From positions 62,001-126,000 of the forward strand of contig NZ_JAALJH010000003.1 in assembly GCF_011064615.1 (NCBI RefSeq): 64,000 nt of DNA. Reading direction: 5' to 3'. Positions 19,505 to 27,474 of this stretch are shown in pieces. The stretch comes from Aquisphaera insulae. GTDB taxonomy: Bacteria; Planctomycetota; Planctomycetia; Isosphaerales; Isosphaeraceae. Numbering within the stretch: the first letter of the stretch is position 1; the number at the start of each line of letters is the position of its first letter. The translations under genes were made by a program, and so were the position numbers. The notes beneath the pieces were generated by a model. It had not been told where the DNA came from. It ran no database searches and was given only the letters and a program-made list of their open reading frames with translations.

Positions 19505-20080
19505 CTAGACAGCGCCCGCCCGTTCCTCACCGTTCAACAAGTCCCGGTGCAGCCAGGCCCGGGCCGCCCGGAGGGAGGCCTCGATCGCACGCACCCCGAC
19601 GCCCTCGGCCTGCGCGATCTCCTCGTTGGTCAGGCCGACCAGGTAGCGCAGCAGGACCAGCCGGCCCAGGCGCTCGTGCCGCGCATTGAGCCGCTCGATC
19701 GCCTCGTGGAGGTCCTCGAAATCGCCGCCGAGGGGCTCGATGGCGTCCAGGATGTGGTCGAGCGGGAGGCGGCGTCGCAGGCCGCCTCGCTTCAGGCAGC
19801 GGCGGGCGCGGGCGCGATCGATCAGCACATGGCCCATGACCCGGGTCGTCAGCGCCAGGACCGTCGCCGGTGTGGCCCCCGGCTTGTATCCTTCGGACGC
19901 CAGCAACCGTCCCATCGCCTCGTGGACCAGTCCGGTCGCCCCGAGCGACCTTTCATCATGCTCGCCCCTGACGATCCGCCGCGCGATGCCGCGAAGCTCG
20001 TCGTAGACGAGGCCCATCAATTCGGGATCAATCGGCGGCCGCTGCATGGCGAGGTCGGGCATCGGCGGCACCAGGAGCAT
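19505..20080 (-). CDS. ECF-type sigma factor (kinase-linked group)
   Basis: About 191 residues. Region 2 contains GLVYDELRGIARRIVRGE and a VHEAMGRLL segment; region 4 holds NEEIAQAEGVGVRAIEASLRAARAWLH, a helix-turn-helix for the -35 element. The pattern (PIDPELMGLVYDELR) fits the ECF group typically called TIGR02999 in planctomycetes. It lies just upstream of the membrane kinase on the same strand, and no anti-sigma factor adjoins, so control probably comes from phosphorylation. Several in-frame starts exist (20131, 20080, 20062, 20047); none has a clear ribosome-binding site, and 20080 is a compromise. Confidence 0.82.
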   Translation of the reverse strand: MLLVPPMPDLAMQRPPIDPELMGLVYDELRGIARRIVRGEHDERSLGATGLVHEAMGRLLASEGYKPGATPATVLALTTRVMGHVLIDRARARRCLKRGGLRRRLPLDHILDAIEPLGGDFEDLHEAIERLNARHERLGRLVLLRYLVGLTNEEIAQAEGVGVRAIEASLRAARAWLHRDLLNGEERAGAV

Positions 20081-20191
20081 GCATCCCGCAGGTCTTCGCT
20101 GGGTGTACGCAATCCCATGATAGCCATCCACCGGGCCCGAATGCCAGGGGTGTCGATCGGCCTCGTCCAGGTCGGTGGCGAGGTGGTCCCG

Positions 20192-20944
20192 TCAGGCCTG
20201 GAGGAGCCCGAAGAGGGCATCCACCCACTCCGGCCCCGGCCGCCGAGGGAGCTGGTCCGGATGGGTGGCGACGAACTCGAGGATCAGGGGGAGTGCCACG
20301 CGCGGCGAAGGCGCGGTGGCCCCCGGATCGGGGAGCCGGGCCAGGAGCTTCGAAAGGTGGACCGGGAGTATCACCCCCTCGACGCGTCCGCCGCCCGGGT
20401 CGGAGCAGAGGGCCGGGTCGGATGAGACGAGGTATTCGCGGCAGATCAGGGGACGTTCCTCGTGGATCGAGCAGCTCTCGTCCTCCAGGAACGGGCAGGG
20501 GATCCCCTGCTCGAAGTAGGCCAGGCCGACCGCCTCACGTTCCGAGCGGGGGACGGAATCGGGCTTCCGGAGCGTCTCCAGTAGGCCGGCCTCCGCGAGC
20601 CGGGCGACCGAGGCTTCGAACCGGGCAAGGACAGCGTCCCGCCTCGGCGGGGGGAGCGACGCGACGAGGTCCGCCAGGTGCCTCGCCTCCACCTCCGTGA
20701 CCGGGACGAGCTGGCGGCAGCAGGCCCCGCAGCCGGCCCGGCAGGAGACTCGCCGCCCCACGGCCTCGAGCCGGGCCTCCGCGTCCTGGCCGACGACGGC
20801 GGAGAGCATGTGCAGCACCGGCAGGACGGCCCCCGGCGCGACGGCACCGGCCGGCACGGTCAGCTCCGCCTGGACGTCCACGCCCGCCAGCCGGAGGGCC
20901 ACGCTCGCCGACACCGTCTCCGACGCGGCCTCATGCGGGCTCAT
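20192..20944 (-). CDS. YkgJ-type cysteine-cluster protein
   Basis: 250 residues. The cysteine cluster is CRAGCGACCRQ (about residues 69-79), with further cysteines in GIPCPFLEDESCSIHEERPLIC downstream. This spacing is the YkgJ/FliB-like signature thought to bind zinc or an Fe-S cluster. The N-terminal 60 residues are a hydrophobic/acidic segment without a signal, so it is probably cytoplasmic. Its start lies inside the end of the methyltransferase gene (14-base overlap), so translation is likely coupled. YkgJ homologues are often near methylating enzymes; the substrate is unknown. The ATG at 20944 is the first in frame. Confidence 0.8.
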   Translation of the reverse strand: MSPHEAASETVSASVALRLAGVDVQAELTVPAGAVAPGAVLPVLHMLSAVVGQDAEARLEAVGRRVSCRAGCGACCRQLVPVTEVEARHLADLVASLPPPRRDAVLARFEASVARLAEAGLLETLRKPDSVPRSEREAVGLAYFEQGIPCPFLEDESCSIHEERPLICREYLVSSDPALCSDPGGGRVEGVILPVHLSKLLARLPDPGATAPSPRVALPLILEFVATHPDQLPRRPGPEWVDALFGLLQA

Positions 20945-22454
20945 TCGACACCTCCTCCGCCGGCAGCAGGAACCCCTGGCTGATGAGTCGATGGACCGTC
21001 ACGAGCATCTCCGGCACGATCGACTCCAGGTCCCGGCCCGCCTTCGCGGCCACCTGGGAGAGCACCTGGGAGAGGGGCAGGGTGCCCCGGCAGAGCGTCA
21101 GGAGGATGAAGACGGACTGGTCCATCCGCCCCTCGTACTCCAGGTCCTTGCCGATGACGCAGTGGGCATCCTCGACGACCCATCCCGACGGTCCGGGCTC
21201 GAGCCGCTGGACGATCCGGAGCTCCGGGCGGCTGCGGAGCCGGAGGTCCATCATGGCCCCGGGCGTCCCGCCCATCCGGTCGAGCCAGTCGCGAGCCGCG
21301 AACGTCGCCAGGATGCCGGGCCCGTTGGGCTGGTTCTTCTTCTTCTCGGTCTCGAAGTGGACCCAGTTGTTCCCGCCGGAGCGGCGCCGGAGGACGATCA
21401 GACCCGTGTCGATCGCCTCGACGCCGATCTCCCGGTAATGGTCCATCCAGCGGCCGAATGCCTCGGACATGCCTTCCTCGTCGCCGACGTCGCCCTGGCG
21501 GAGCCAGTGGCTGGCGTAGACGTCGATCGGGTGGGTCGCATTCTGGTAGACGAGGGCGTCGCAGCCCGAGCCGTCGAACCAGTCCAGGAGCCGGCCGCGC
21601 CATTCGTCTCCCTTGTCCCGCACCCAGTTGCCGATCAGCTCGAAGATCCCCCCTTCGGCGAGCTGCACCGGGGCCTCGCGGACGATCCGCTCGCAGATCG
21701 CGTCCCCGCGCAGGCCGCTGTCGCGATACTGGAGCTGGTTCTCGGGCGAGATGACGAACGGCGGGTTGGTGACGATCAGGTCGAAACGCTCGCCGGCCAC
21801 CGGCTGGAAGAGGTCGCCGGTGCGGAACTCGACGTTGCCGATCCCGTTGAGGATGGCGTTGAAGCGGGCGAACCCCACCGCCCGGGCGTTGCGATCGGTG
21901 CCGACCGCGTGTCCCGAGTGGGCGGCGGCGGAGAGGGCCTGGAAGCCGCTGCCGGTCCCGAGGTCGAGCATCCGCCCCACCCTGGGCCGCACCGTGATCT
22001 CGGCGAGGCTCAGGGTGGATCCGGTCACTCCCAGGACGTAATCATGCTGCTTGCCCCCCTCCGGCCACGACCGATCGTGCGCCATGATGAGCGTCCGCGA
22101 GGCCCGCATCGCGACCAGGGGGCGGACCTCATCGCCCTGATTCGCGACCAGCCCGAGCTCGGCCCATTCCGCCGGGTCCATCGGCGCGACGGCCCGTCGG
22201 AAGTCCTCCGAGGTGACGGGGACCTCCATCAGGAAGAGACGCATGAGGGTGCCCAGGGGATCCGGCTCGCGAGTCCGCCAGAGCAACCGCGGCCGGTCGA
22301 GCGGGCCGAAGGAGAGCTTCCCCTCGCCATCGACCCCGAGCCGCTCGTAGATGTGCTTCTCGTCATACCCGACCCGGCCAAGGACCTCGCGGACCCCGCT
22401 CGCCAGGTCTGGCCGATCGAGCGCGAGGGGAACTTCCCGACTGAGAGGAGTCAT
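20931..22454 (-). CDS. Class I SAM-dependent methyltransferase with NPPF motif
   Basis: 507 residues. After a roughly 190-residue N-terminal region comes a SAM fold: MLDLGTGSGFQALSAAAHSG (motif I) and DLIVTNPPFVISP, the NPPF motif of N6-adenine or glutamine-N5 methyltransferases (HemK/PrmC-like). A C-terminal extension of about 150 residues follows. The whole-protein layout resembles long methyltransferases known from actinobacteria and planctomycetes whose substrate is undetermined. The ATG at 22454 is chosen because an upstream extension is arginine/glycine-rich. It overlaps the YkgJ gene by 14 bases. Confidence 0.8.
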   Translation of the reverse strand: MTPLSREVPLALDRPDLASGVREVLGRVGYDEKHIYERLGVDGEGKLSFGPLDRPRLLWRTREPDPLGTLMRLFLMEVPVTSEDFRRAVAPMDPAEWAELGLVANQGDEVRPLVAMRASRTLIMAHDRSWPEGGKQHDYVLGVTGSTLSLAEITVRPRVGRMLDLGTGSGFQALSAAAHSGHAVGTDRNARAVGFARFNAILNGIGNVEFRTGDLFQPVAGERFDLIVTNPPFVISPENQLQYRDSGLRGDAICERIVREAPVQLAEGGIFELIGNWVRDKGDEWRGRLLDWFDGSGCDALVYQNATHPIDVYASHWLRQGDVGDEEGMSEAFGRWMDHYREIGVEAIDTGLIVLRRRSGGNNWVHFETEKKKNQPNGPGILATFAARDWLDRMGGTPGAMMDLRLRSRPELRIVQRLEPGPSGWVVEDAHCVIGKDLEYEGRMDQSVFILLTLCRGTLPLSQVLSQVAAKAGRDLESIVPEMLVTVHRLISQGFLLPAEEVSNEPA

Positions 22455-22610
22455 GGCGGATGCCCCGAACGGGTTGACGATCGTGAAGTCGCGTCGACGA
22501 GATGGGAGCTCGACCTTAGCATACCGGCCGGGACGACCGAGGCGTGCTGAAATTCCCCCGCCAGCCGGCCCCCTACCCACGACTCCCGCGGCGGCCCGGG
22601 CCCGGGATGA

Positions 22611-23621
22611 TCACTTCACGCGCACCAGCTTCATGATCCGGCCGGCGACGTTCCAGTCCTGGACGTAGAGGTTCCCGTCGAGATCCCACGAGGAGCCGTG
22701 GGTGCCGCTGAAGAGGCCCTCGACCCATTTGTCCTGGGGTACGTTGTAGTTGCCGCCCTGCTTGGGGTCGGGGTTGTTGCCCAGGACGGCGATGATCGTG
22801 TTGGTCCTGTCCAGGATCACCAGCCGGCCGTGGAGGTCGGGGACGGAGACGAAATCACCCTGCACGTTCGCCGAGGTGGGCATCCCCAGGCCGGTGACGA
22901 CCTCGCCGAGGAATTTGCCGTCCAGGTCGTAATGCACGAGCCGCCCCTTGGGCTGATGGTTGCGGTCGCAGATCAGGAGGCGAGCCGGCTCGTAACGGGT
23001 GTCGAGGGTCATGCCGTGGGCGGTGTGGAACTCCTTCAGGCCGTCGCCTTGCGTCCCGAAGTGCATCAGGTACTTGCCGGTCCTGTCGAACTTGAAGATG
23101 TGGTCGCTGGCGTAGCCGTCGGACAGGAAGATGTCGCCGTTGGGAGCGACGGTGATCGCGGTCGGGTTGAACTTCTTCAGGTCCAGCCCCGACTCCTTCG
23201 GGAAGGGGAGCTTGAGGACGATCTCGCCGGTCTGGGCGTTGAGCTTGAGCCCCTCGGCGTTGTTGTTGCGGGCGGCGTAGAGAAACTCTCCGCCGTCCTC
23301 CGAGCGGATCTTGATGTCGTGCATGTCCGAGTACTTGTCGCCGAGGAAGCTGCGGATCACCTTGCCGTCGGGCGAGAAGACGAAGACCCCGGCGTGGGCG
23401 CTCGTGTAGATGCTGCCGTCCTTGCCCACCGCGACGCCGCCATGGCACGGGCCGATCGCGGACGTGCCGTCCGCCTTCAGCCCCCAGCCCGGCACCGTAT
23501 CGAAGGTCATCGCGCCGCATCCCATCCGGACGGGCTGCGGCGTGTCCGCCGCAAAGCCTGTTGGCGCGGTCCCGAGGGCGAGAGCGATGGCGAGGGCGGC
23601 GGGAGAGAGACGCCTGATCAT
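22611..23621 (-). CDS. Secreted NHL/six-bladed beta-propeller protein
   Basis: 336 residues, signal peptide at the start (AALAIALALGTAPTGFA). The mature part is a series of beta-propeller blades, seen from repeated patterns such as VAVGKDGSIYTSAHAG, ITVAPNGDIFLSDGY and WDLDGNLYVQDWNVAG. This resembles NHL-repeat or peptidylglycine-lyase-like proteins. Bacterial members are exported and bind ligands or act as lyases; function here is unassigned. It is followed on the same strand by the methyltransferase gene after 156 bases. Start ATG 23621 gives a clean signal; the upstream extension is rejected. Confidence 0.78.
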   Translation of the reverse strand: MIRRLSPAALAIALALGTAPTGFAADTPQPVRMGCGAMTFDTVPGWGLKADGTSAIGPCHGGVAVGKDGSIYTSAHAGVFVFSPDGKVIRSFLGDKYSDMHDIKIRSEDGGEFLYAARNNNAEGLKLNAQTGEIVLKLPFPKESGLDLKKFNPTAITVAPNGDIFLSDGYASDHIFKFDRTGKYLMHFGTQGDGLKEFHTAHGMTLDTRYEPARLLICDRNHQPKGRLVHYDLDGKFLGEVVTGLGMPTSANVQGDFVSVPDLHGRLVILDRTNTIIAVLGNNPDPKQGGNYNVPQDKWVEGLFSGTHGSSWDLDGNLYVQDWNVAGRIMKLVRVK

Positions 23622-23646
23622 GAGCGAAACTCCTGCGGGCTGAGGT

Positions 23647-23668
23647 GAAGCCCCAAACTTAGGGCTTC
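23647..23668. promoter_or_regulatory. Small hairpin upstream of the propeller gene
   Basis: A 7-base inverted repeat (GAAGCCC/GGGCTTC) with an 8-base loop, 26-47 bases upstream of the propeller start. It could be an operator, a leader hairpin, or a terminator for the permease gene transcribed toward it; sequence alone does not decide. Confidence 0.3.
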
Positions 23669-23776
23669 GCAAAGCCTAACGGGCCCGAAGGTCGGGAGAA
23701 AGACCGCGCAGGTTTCTTCTGGGGTGAAACCTCCAGGGGACTCGGGGATCGTTCCCCCTCGTCTCGCTCGTTCCTC

Positions 23777-24457
23777 TCAGTAATCGCGGGTCGCCGCCAC
23801 CCGGAGGATGTCGCTGACGAGCACCGCACCCGCGAGGATGATCACGGGAAGCCCGACCAGCCACCAGTATGGGACGGCGACCGCCAGCATGGCCGGCGGC
23901 GCGACGGCGACGAGCGGAAACAGCCGCGAGCCGAACCAGCGAGCCGGCCGCAGGCCGCTGGCGAAGGCACCGAGGTAGACGAGCGGAAGCGTCAGCCAGG
24001 CCCGAATCGACGGGACTGTCATCGACCAGGCGAACGGCCCCGCGTGGGTTCCGGGCGTGGCAGCCCACGATGCGTAGAGGAGGAGCGGAACGAGCGCGCA
24101 GGCGAGCACGAGCACCGAGCCCGTGACGAGCTTGGTCAGGAAGAGGCCCCGGCGGCTCATCGGCAGGTGGAGCAGGTAGAGCGAGGTGCCCTGGCTCGGC
24201 TCCCAGGCCGATTGGCGGAATCCCAGCGCGATCGCCAGCGCCGCGCCGACGAAGATGAGGATCGACACGAAATTGTCCTGGACGAAGGGGATGTCGCGCG
24301 GCGATACGTTCATCCCGGGGGCGAACGAGACGAGGTTGCCGAAGATGGGGCCGCCGGTCCCGGTCAGCTTGCTGACGTAGGCGAAATAGACGAGCACCGT
24401 GAGCCCGACGAACGCGCGCGTCTCTCGCAGCTCCTTGCGGATGAGTGCCATGATCAT
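23777..24457 (-). CDS. ABC-2 type membrane permease
   Basis: 226 residues with about six hydrophobic helices (first at about 18-30 and then ILIFVGAALAIALGF, SVLVLACALVPLLLY, and paired helices at the C-terminus). It begins MIMALIRKELRETRAF, a typical ABC-2 permease start. The ribosome-binding site AGGGAGAG is close to the first ATG. It is the fourth gene of the GntR/ABC operon, 46 bases after the zinc-ribbon membrane protein, and would pair with the ATPase encoded upstream. Substrate unknown; YtrA-regulated exporters in other bacteria respond to cell-wall antibiotics. Confidence 0.82.
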   Translation of the reverse strand: MIMALIRKELRETRAFVGLTVLVYFAYVSKLTGTGGPIFGNLVSFAPGMNVSPRDIPFVQDNFVSILIFVGAALAIALGFRQSAWEPSQGTSLYLLHLPMSRRGLFLTKLVTGSVLVLACALVPLLLYASWAATPGTHAGPFAWSMTVPSIRAWLTLPLVYLGAFASGLRPARWFGSRLFPLVAVAPPAMLAVAVPYWWLVGLPVIILAGAVLVSDILRVAATRDY

Positions 24458-24503
24458 GATTCTCTCCCTCAGGATTCATCCGGATGTCCGGCACCGAGGT
24501 GCC

Positions 24504-26012
24504 TCAGGCGAAGATCTCGGTCCCCTTGAGGGCCGGTGCCGGGAAGGGCTCTCGGCAGCTTGCGCAGGCGTCGTGGTCGCACGACGACCGTTCGCCGCAA
24601 GCCGGGCAGCTCACACGTGCCGGCCAGCGACGATGGAGCAGGAATCCGACGAGACCCGGGATTCCGAGGAGGAGCACGAAGGTCGCCCAGGCGGCGCGTT
24701 CGCGGGGCGAGAGGCCGAACCCCCGGGACCACCGCCAGGCGGCCAGGGCAAGAATCGCGGCGAGGGCAAGGACCACCACCGGTGCCGCCCAGTTGGCCGA
24801 CAGCAGCGCCCAGAGATCCGCCGAGAGGCTCCGCCGAGGGTCTGCCCGCGTCGCCAGGAACATGTAAACGGCCAGCAGCAAGGCGGGCGCCGGAATCACC
24901 GCCGCCGTGTAGGCCGCCTCCGCGCGCCGGTTCCTCCCCCATCCCGACTGTGTCCGGATCGTGAGCTGTTCCTTACCGGTGATCTTGCCGTCCGGATCGA
25001 CTCGAAAGTAGGTGACCCGCTGTGTCGGGGCCGGGGAGTCGACGCCCAGGTCCGACGGGTCCGCGTACTCGACGAGCGCCCGGCCGTCGTCGAGTTCGTA
25101 CCAGCTCAATCCGGATCGGCGATCGATGTCCGCCGGGATCTGGAACGTGCCGGCCACCTTGCCACCGCGGTCGAGCCGGTAGACCGTCGATCCGGCTCTC
25201 ACCAGGATCGGCCGAGACGCCGTCGATTCCTTCCCGTACTGGAAGTAGGACCAAAGCGTCGGCACGCCGACCGACGCGATCGTTTCGGGCGCCTGGAAGA
25301 TCGCCTTCGTGGTGCGAGCGGCGAGGTCGGCGACTCGCAGCGTGTCCCCCGAGGGGACGAAAACCAGGTGGGGCGGAATGTCCGACGCCGTCGGCCGCAA
25401 CGACGACGGGCCTTGCGAGTGGATCGACAAGGGGGCGGAACTCCAGAACGAGTAATTGAGGGCAACCTCGCCGAGGACGGGGATCCGCTCGGCCGGTGGC
25501 AACGGACCGTCGCGGAAGCCGGCCAGGCCCAGGCGGCCGATCTCTCGCCTGTTCCTGCGGTCGTGGAGGATGAACTCGCCCGACCCGTCCGCCTTCCCGT
25601 CGTGCACGAAATACCAGGCACGCTCGGGCGCGTTCTCGTCCTCGAACGGGCGGATTCTGGCCGGCCATCCCGCCTGCATTCCCGTCGCCTCCCCGTCGAG
25701 TTCTCCGCCCAGGGTGATCGGCCCGAGGAGGTCGCGGCGATCCTGGATCACTCGCTCCCGGCCGTCCGCCTCGCGGTACGTCACCTTCGCCTGGTCACGG
25801 TCGTCGTAGGAGTAGAGCTCGATCAGCGGCGTGCCATCCGCCGCGACCGCGGCCCGCTCGACCGGGGGACGGATGCCGTCCCGCCGGGACTCCAGGACCG
25901 TCGCCCCGATCCAGGCCAGCAGCACGAGCCAGAGCGTGGCGAAGCCGAGTGCGATCGTCCCGGCGAGCAGGAGGGAACGCGAGAGCGAGCGATGTCCCGT
26001 TGCCGTGTTCAT
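24504..26012 (-). CDS. Membrane protein with long extracytoplasmic domain and C-terminal zinc ribbon
   Basis: 502 residues. One helix at about 14-40 (AGTIALGFATLWLVLLAW) is followed by about 320 residues likely outside the membrane, a beta-rich region with repeated YxYDDRD-like and propeller-like segments, then three more helices. The last about 30 residues, inside the cell, contain CPACGERSSC and CASC, a candidate zinc ribbon. It sits between the ABC ATPase and the permease in the GntR-controlled operon, overlapping the ATPase by 4 bases. This arrangement suggests it senses a ligand outside or is an accessory subunit of the transporter. No known family recognised. Confidence 0.72.
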   Translation of the reverse strand: MNTATGHRSLSRSLLLAGTIALGFATLWLVLLAWIGATVLESRRDGIRPPVERAAVAADGTPLIELYSYDDRDQAKVTYREADGRERVIQDRRDLLGPITLGGELDGEATGMQAGWPARIRPFEDENAPERAWYFVHDGKADGSGEFILHDRRNRREIGRLGLAGFRDGPLPPAERIPVLGEVALNYSFWSSAPLSIHSQGPSSLRPTASDIPPHLVFVPSGDTLRVADLAARTTKAIFQAPETIASVGVPTLWSYFQYGKESTASRPILVRAGSTVYRLDRGGKVAGTFQIPADIDRRSGLSWYELDDGRALVEYADPSDLGVDSPAPTQRVTYFRVDPDGKITGKEQLTIRTQSGWGRNRRAEAAYTAAVIPAPALLLAVYMFLATRADPRRSLSADLWALLSANWAAPVVVLALAAILALAAWRWSRGFGLSPRERAAWATFVLLLGIPGLVGFLLHRRWPARVSCPACGERSSCDHDACASCREPFPAPALKGTEIFA

Positions 26013-26974
26013 GCGGCACCTCCCTGGTCACCGGCGCCGACGCCCACCGGGGCCGGCTCGATTTCGTCTCCGAGGATGGGCAGCGACCGCCGCGGCCCGC
26101 GGGTGTAGTCCACGAAGGCATCCTCGAGGTTCATCGCCACGACGTCCCACGAGAGCGGCGAGAGCGACTCGACGACGCGTTGCTGGCGCTCGCCGAAGTC
26201 GACGATGACGAGCTCGAGCCGATGGCCGACCTCCCACGACTGCACCAGCCCGGCGCATCCGGGGAAGGCCGGCGGCCTGCCCGGGAACTCAAGAACGACC
26301 CGACTGACGGCCTCCTTGAAGCGGTCGGTCGGGCAATCGACGCGGAGGACGCCATCCACGAGGATGCCGATCCGGTCGGCCACCCGCTCCACGTCGGCCA
26401 GGATGTGCGAGCTGAAGAGGATCGTCCGGCCCCTCCGCTGGACCAGGTGGATCATCGACGACAGGAAGTCGCGCCGGGCCACGGTGTCCAGGCCCAGCGT
26501 GGGGTCGTCCATGACCAGCAGGTCGGGGTCGGGCGCGATCGCCAGGGCCAGCGAGAGGCTGGCACGCTGGCCGTTCGAGAGTCGCCTGACCTTCGCCCGC
26601 GCGGGGAGATCGAAATGGTCGAGGATCGCGGCGAGCAGCCGTCCGTCCCAGCGGCCCGGGTGGAATCGTGCGGCGAACCGCGACGCCTCGCCGACCGTCA
26701 TCCAGCCGTAGAGCGGATGCCCCTCCGCCAGGTAGGCCACGCGGCCCCGAACCTCGGAGGGCAGGCTCGCGACGTCGTGCCCGAGCAGCTCGACCCGACC
26801 CCGGTCGGGCTGGACCATCCCCATGAGCATCTTGATCGTCGTGGACTTCCCCGCCCCGTTGCGGCCGAGGAAGCCGTAGACGCCCCCGGCCGGGACCCTC
26901 AGGTCCAGGTGGTCCACCACGCAACGCGGGCCGTAGAACTTCGTCAGCCCGCTCGTCACGATCGCGTGCGTCAT
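26009..26974 (-). CDS. ABC transporter ATPase
   Basis: 321 residues. Walker A GRNGAGKSTT (about 38-47), signature LSNGQRASLSLALA (about 133) and Walker B LLVMDDPT (about 155) are intact; the signature SNGQ deviates slightly from SGGQ but is common among ABC-2-type ATPases. The C-terminal roughly 90 residues are an extra domain. It overlaps the GntR gene by 4 bases upstream and the next gene by 4 bases downstream, so the three are translationally linked. It should power the permease at 23777-24457. Confidence 0.9.
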   Translation of the reverse strand: MTHAIVTSGLTKFYGPRCVVDHLDLRVPAGGVYGFLGRNGAGKSTTIKMLMGMVQPDRGRVELLGHDVASLPSEVRGRVAYLAEGHPLYGWMTVGEASRFAARFHPGRWDGRLLAAILDHFDLPARAKVRRLSNGQRASLSLALAIAPDPDLLVMDDPTLGLDTVARRDFLSSMIHLVQRRGRTILFSSHILADVERVADRIGILVDGVLRVDCPTDRFKEAVSRVVLEFPGRPPAFPGCAGLVQSWEVGHRLELVIVDFGERQQRVVESLSPLSWDVVAMNLEDAFVDYTRGPRRSLPILGDEIEPAPVGVGAGDQGGAA

Positions 26975-27408
26975 GACGCGTCCCTCCCCCCCGGTTCATT
27001 GCCCTTCACCGCCGGAGCCGGCCGAGCCGGAATCCACTGGAACTGCCGCGACCGGCTCGCCACGAGCTTCGCGACCTCGTCCTCCGAGAAGCCGAGGTGC
27101 ACGGCCTCGGTGAGGAACCGGTCCAGGCTCTCGACGAGCTGTTTCCGCCGCGCCTCCTTGGTGCGGTCGTCCCGCGGCTCGGCGACGAACACCCCGCGCC
27201 CGGGGCGGTTGGTGACCAGCCCCTCGCGCTCGAGCTCGGTGTAGGCCCGCGCCACCGTGTTCGGGTTGACCACCAGGTCGCGCGCCATCTGGCGGACCGA
27301 CGGGAGCTGCCCCCCGGCCTTCAGGTCCCCCCGCGCCACCGCCTCTCGCACCTGCCGCACCAGTTGCTGGTAGATCGGCAGGCTCGAGCCCTCGATCCGA
27401 TACTGCAT
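26971..27408 (-). CDS. GntR-family regulator (YtrA type)
   Basis: 145 residues. The winged helix (PSVRQMARDLVVNPNTVARAYTELEREGLVTNRPGRGVFV, split here as PSVRQMARDLVVNPNTVAR and the wing) occupies about residues 33-74. The short C-terminal part is helical with no large ligand domain, fitting the YtrA subfamily that represses ABC-transporter operons. The ATG at 27408 has GAGGTGG upstream and is preferred over the upstream start. First gene of the operon, preceded by an inverted repeat that could be its own operator. Confidence 0.9.
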   Translation of the reverse strand: MQYRIEGSSLPIYQQLVRQVREAVARGDLKAGGQLPSVRQMARDLVVNPNTVARAYTELEREGLVTNRPGRGVFVAEPRDDRTKEARRKQLVESLDRFLTEAVHLGFSEDEVAKLVASRSRQFQWIPARPAPAVKGNEPGGRDAS

Positions 27409-27427
27409 GACGCCACCTCGATTCACC

Positions 27428-27446
27428 GTACTAGGAATCATAATAC
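27428..27446. promoter_or_regulatory. Candidate YtrA-type operator
   Basis: The imperfect dyad GTACTA-N7-TAATAC lies 20 bases upstream of the GntR start in an AT-rich patch. Its half-sites differ at one position. YtrA-type regulators bind GTAC/TAGT-like inverted repeats, and its location over the probable promoter suits autorepression. Confidence 0.45.
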
Positions 27447-27474
27447 AGTTAACAGAGGCGTCAAGGCCCGGTCG

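Noticed and set aside
20697..22550. 617-codon plus-strand frame across the methyltransferase
   Set aside because: Antisense shadow; the methyltransferase frame has clear SAM motifs.
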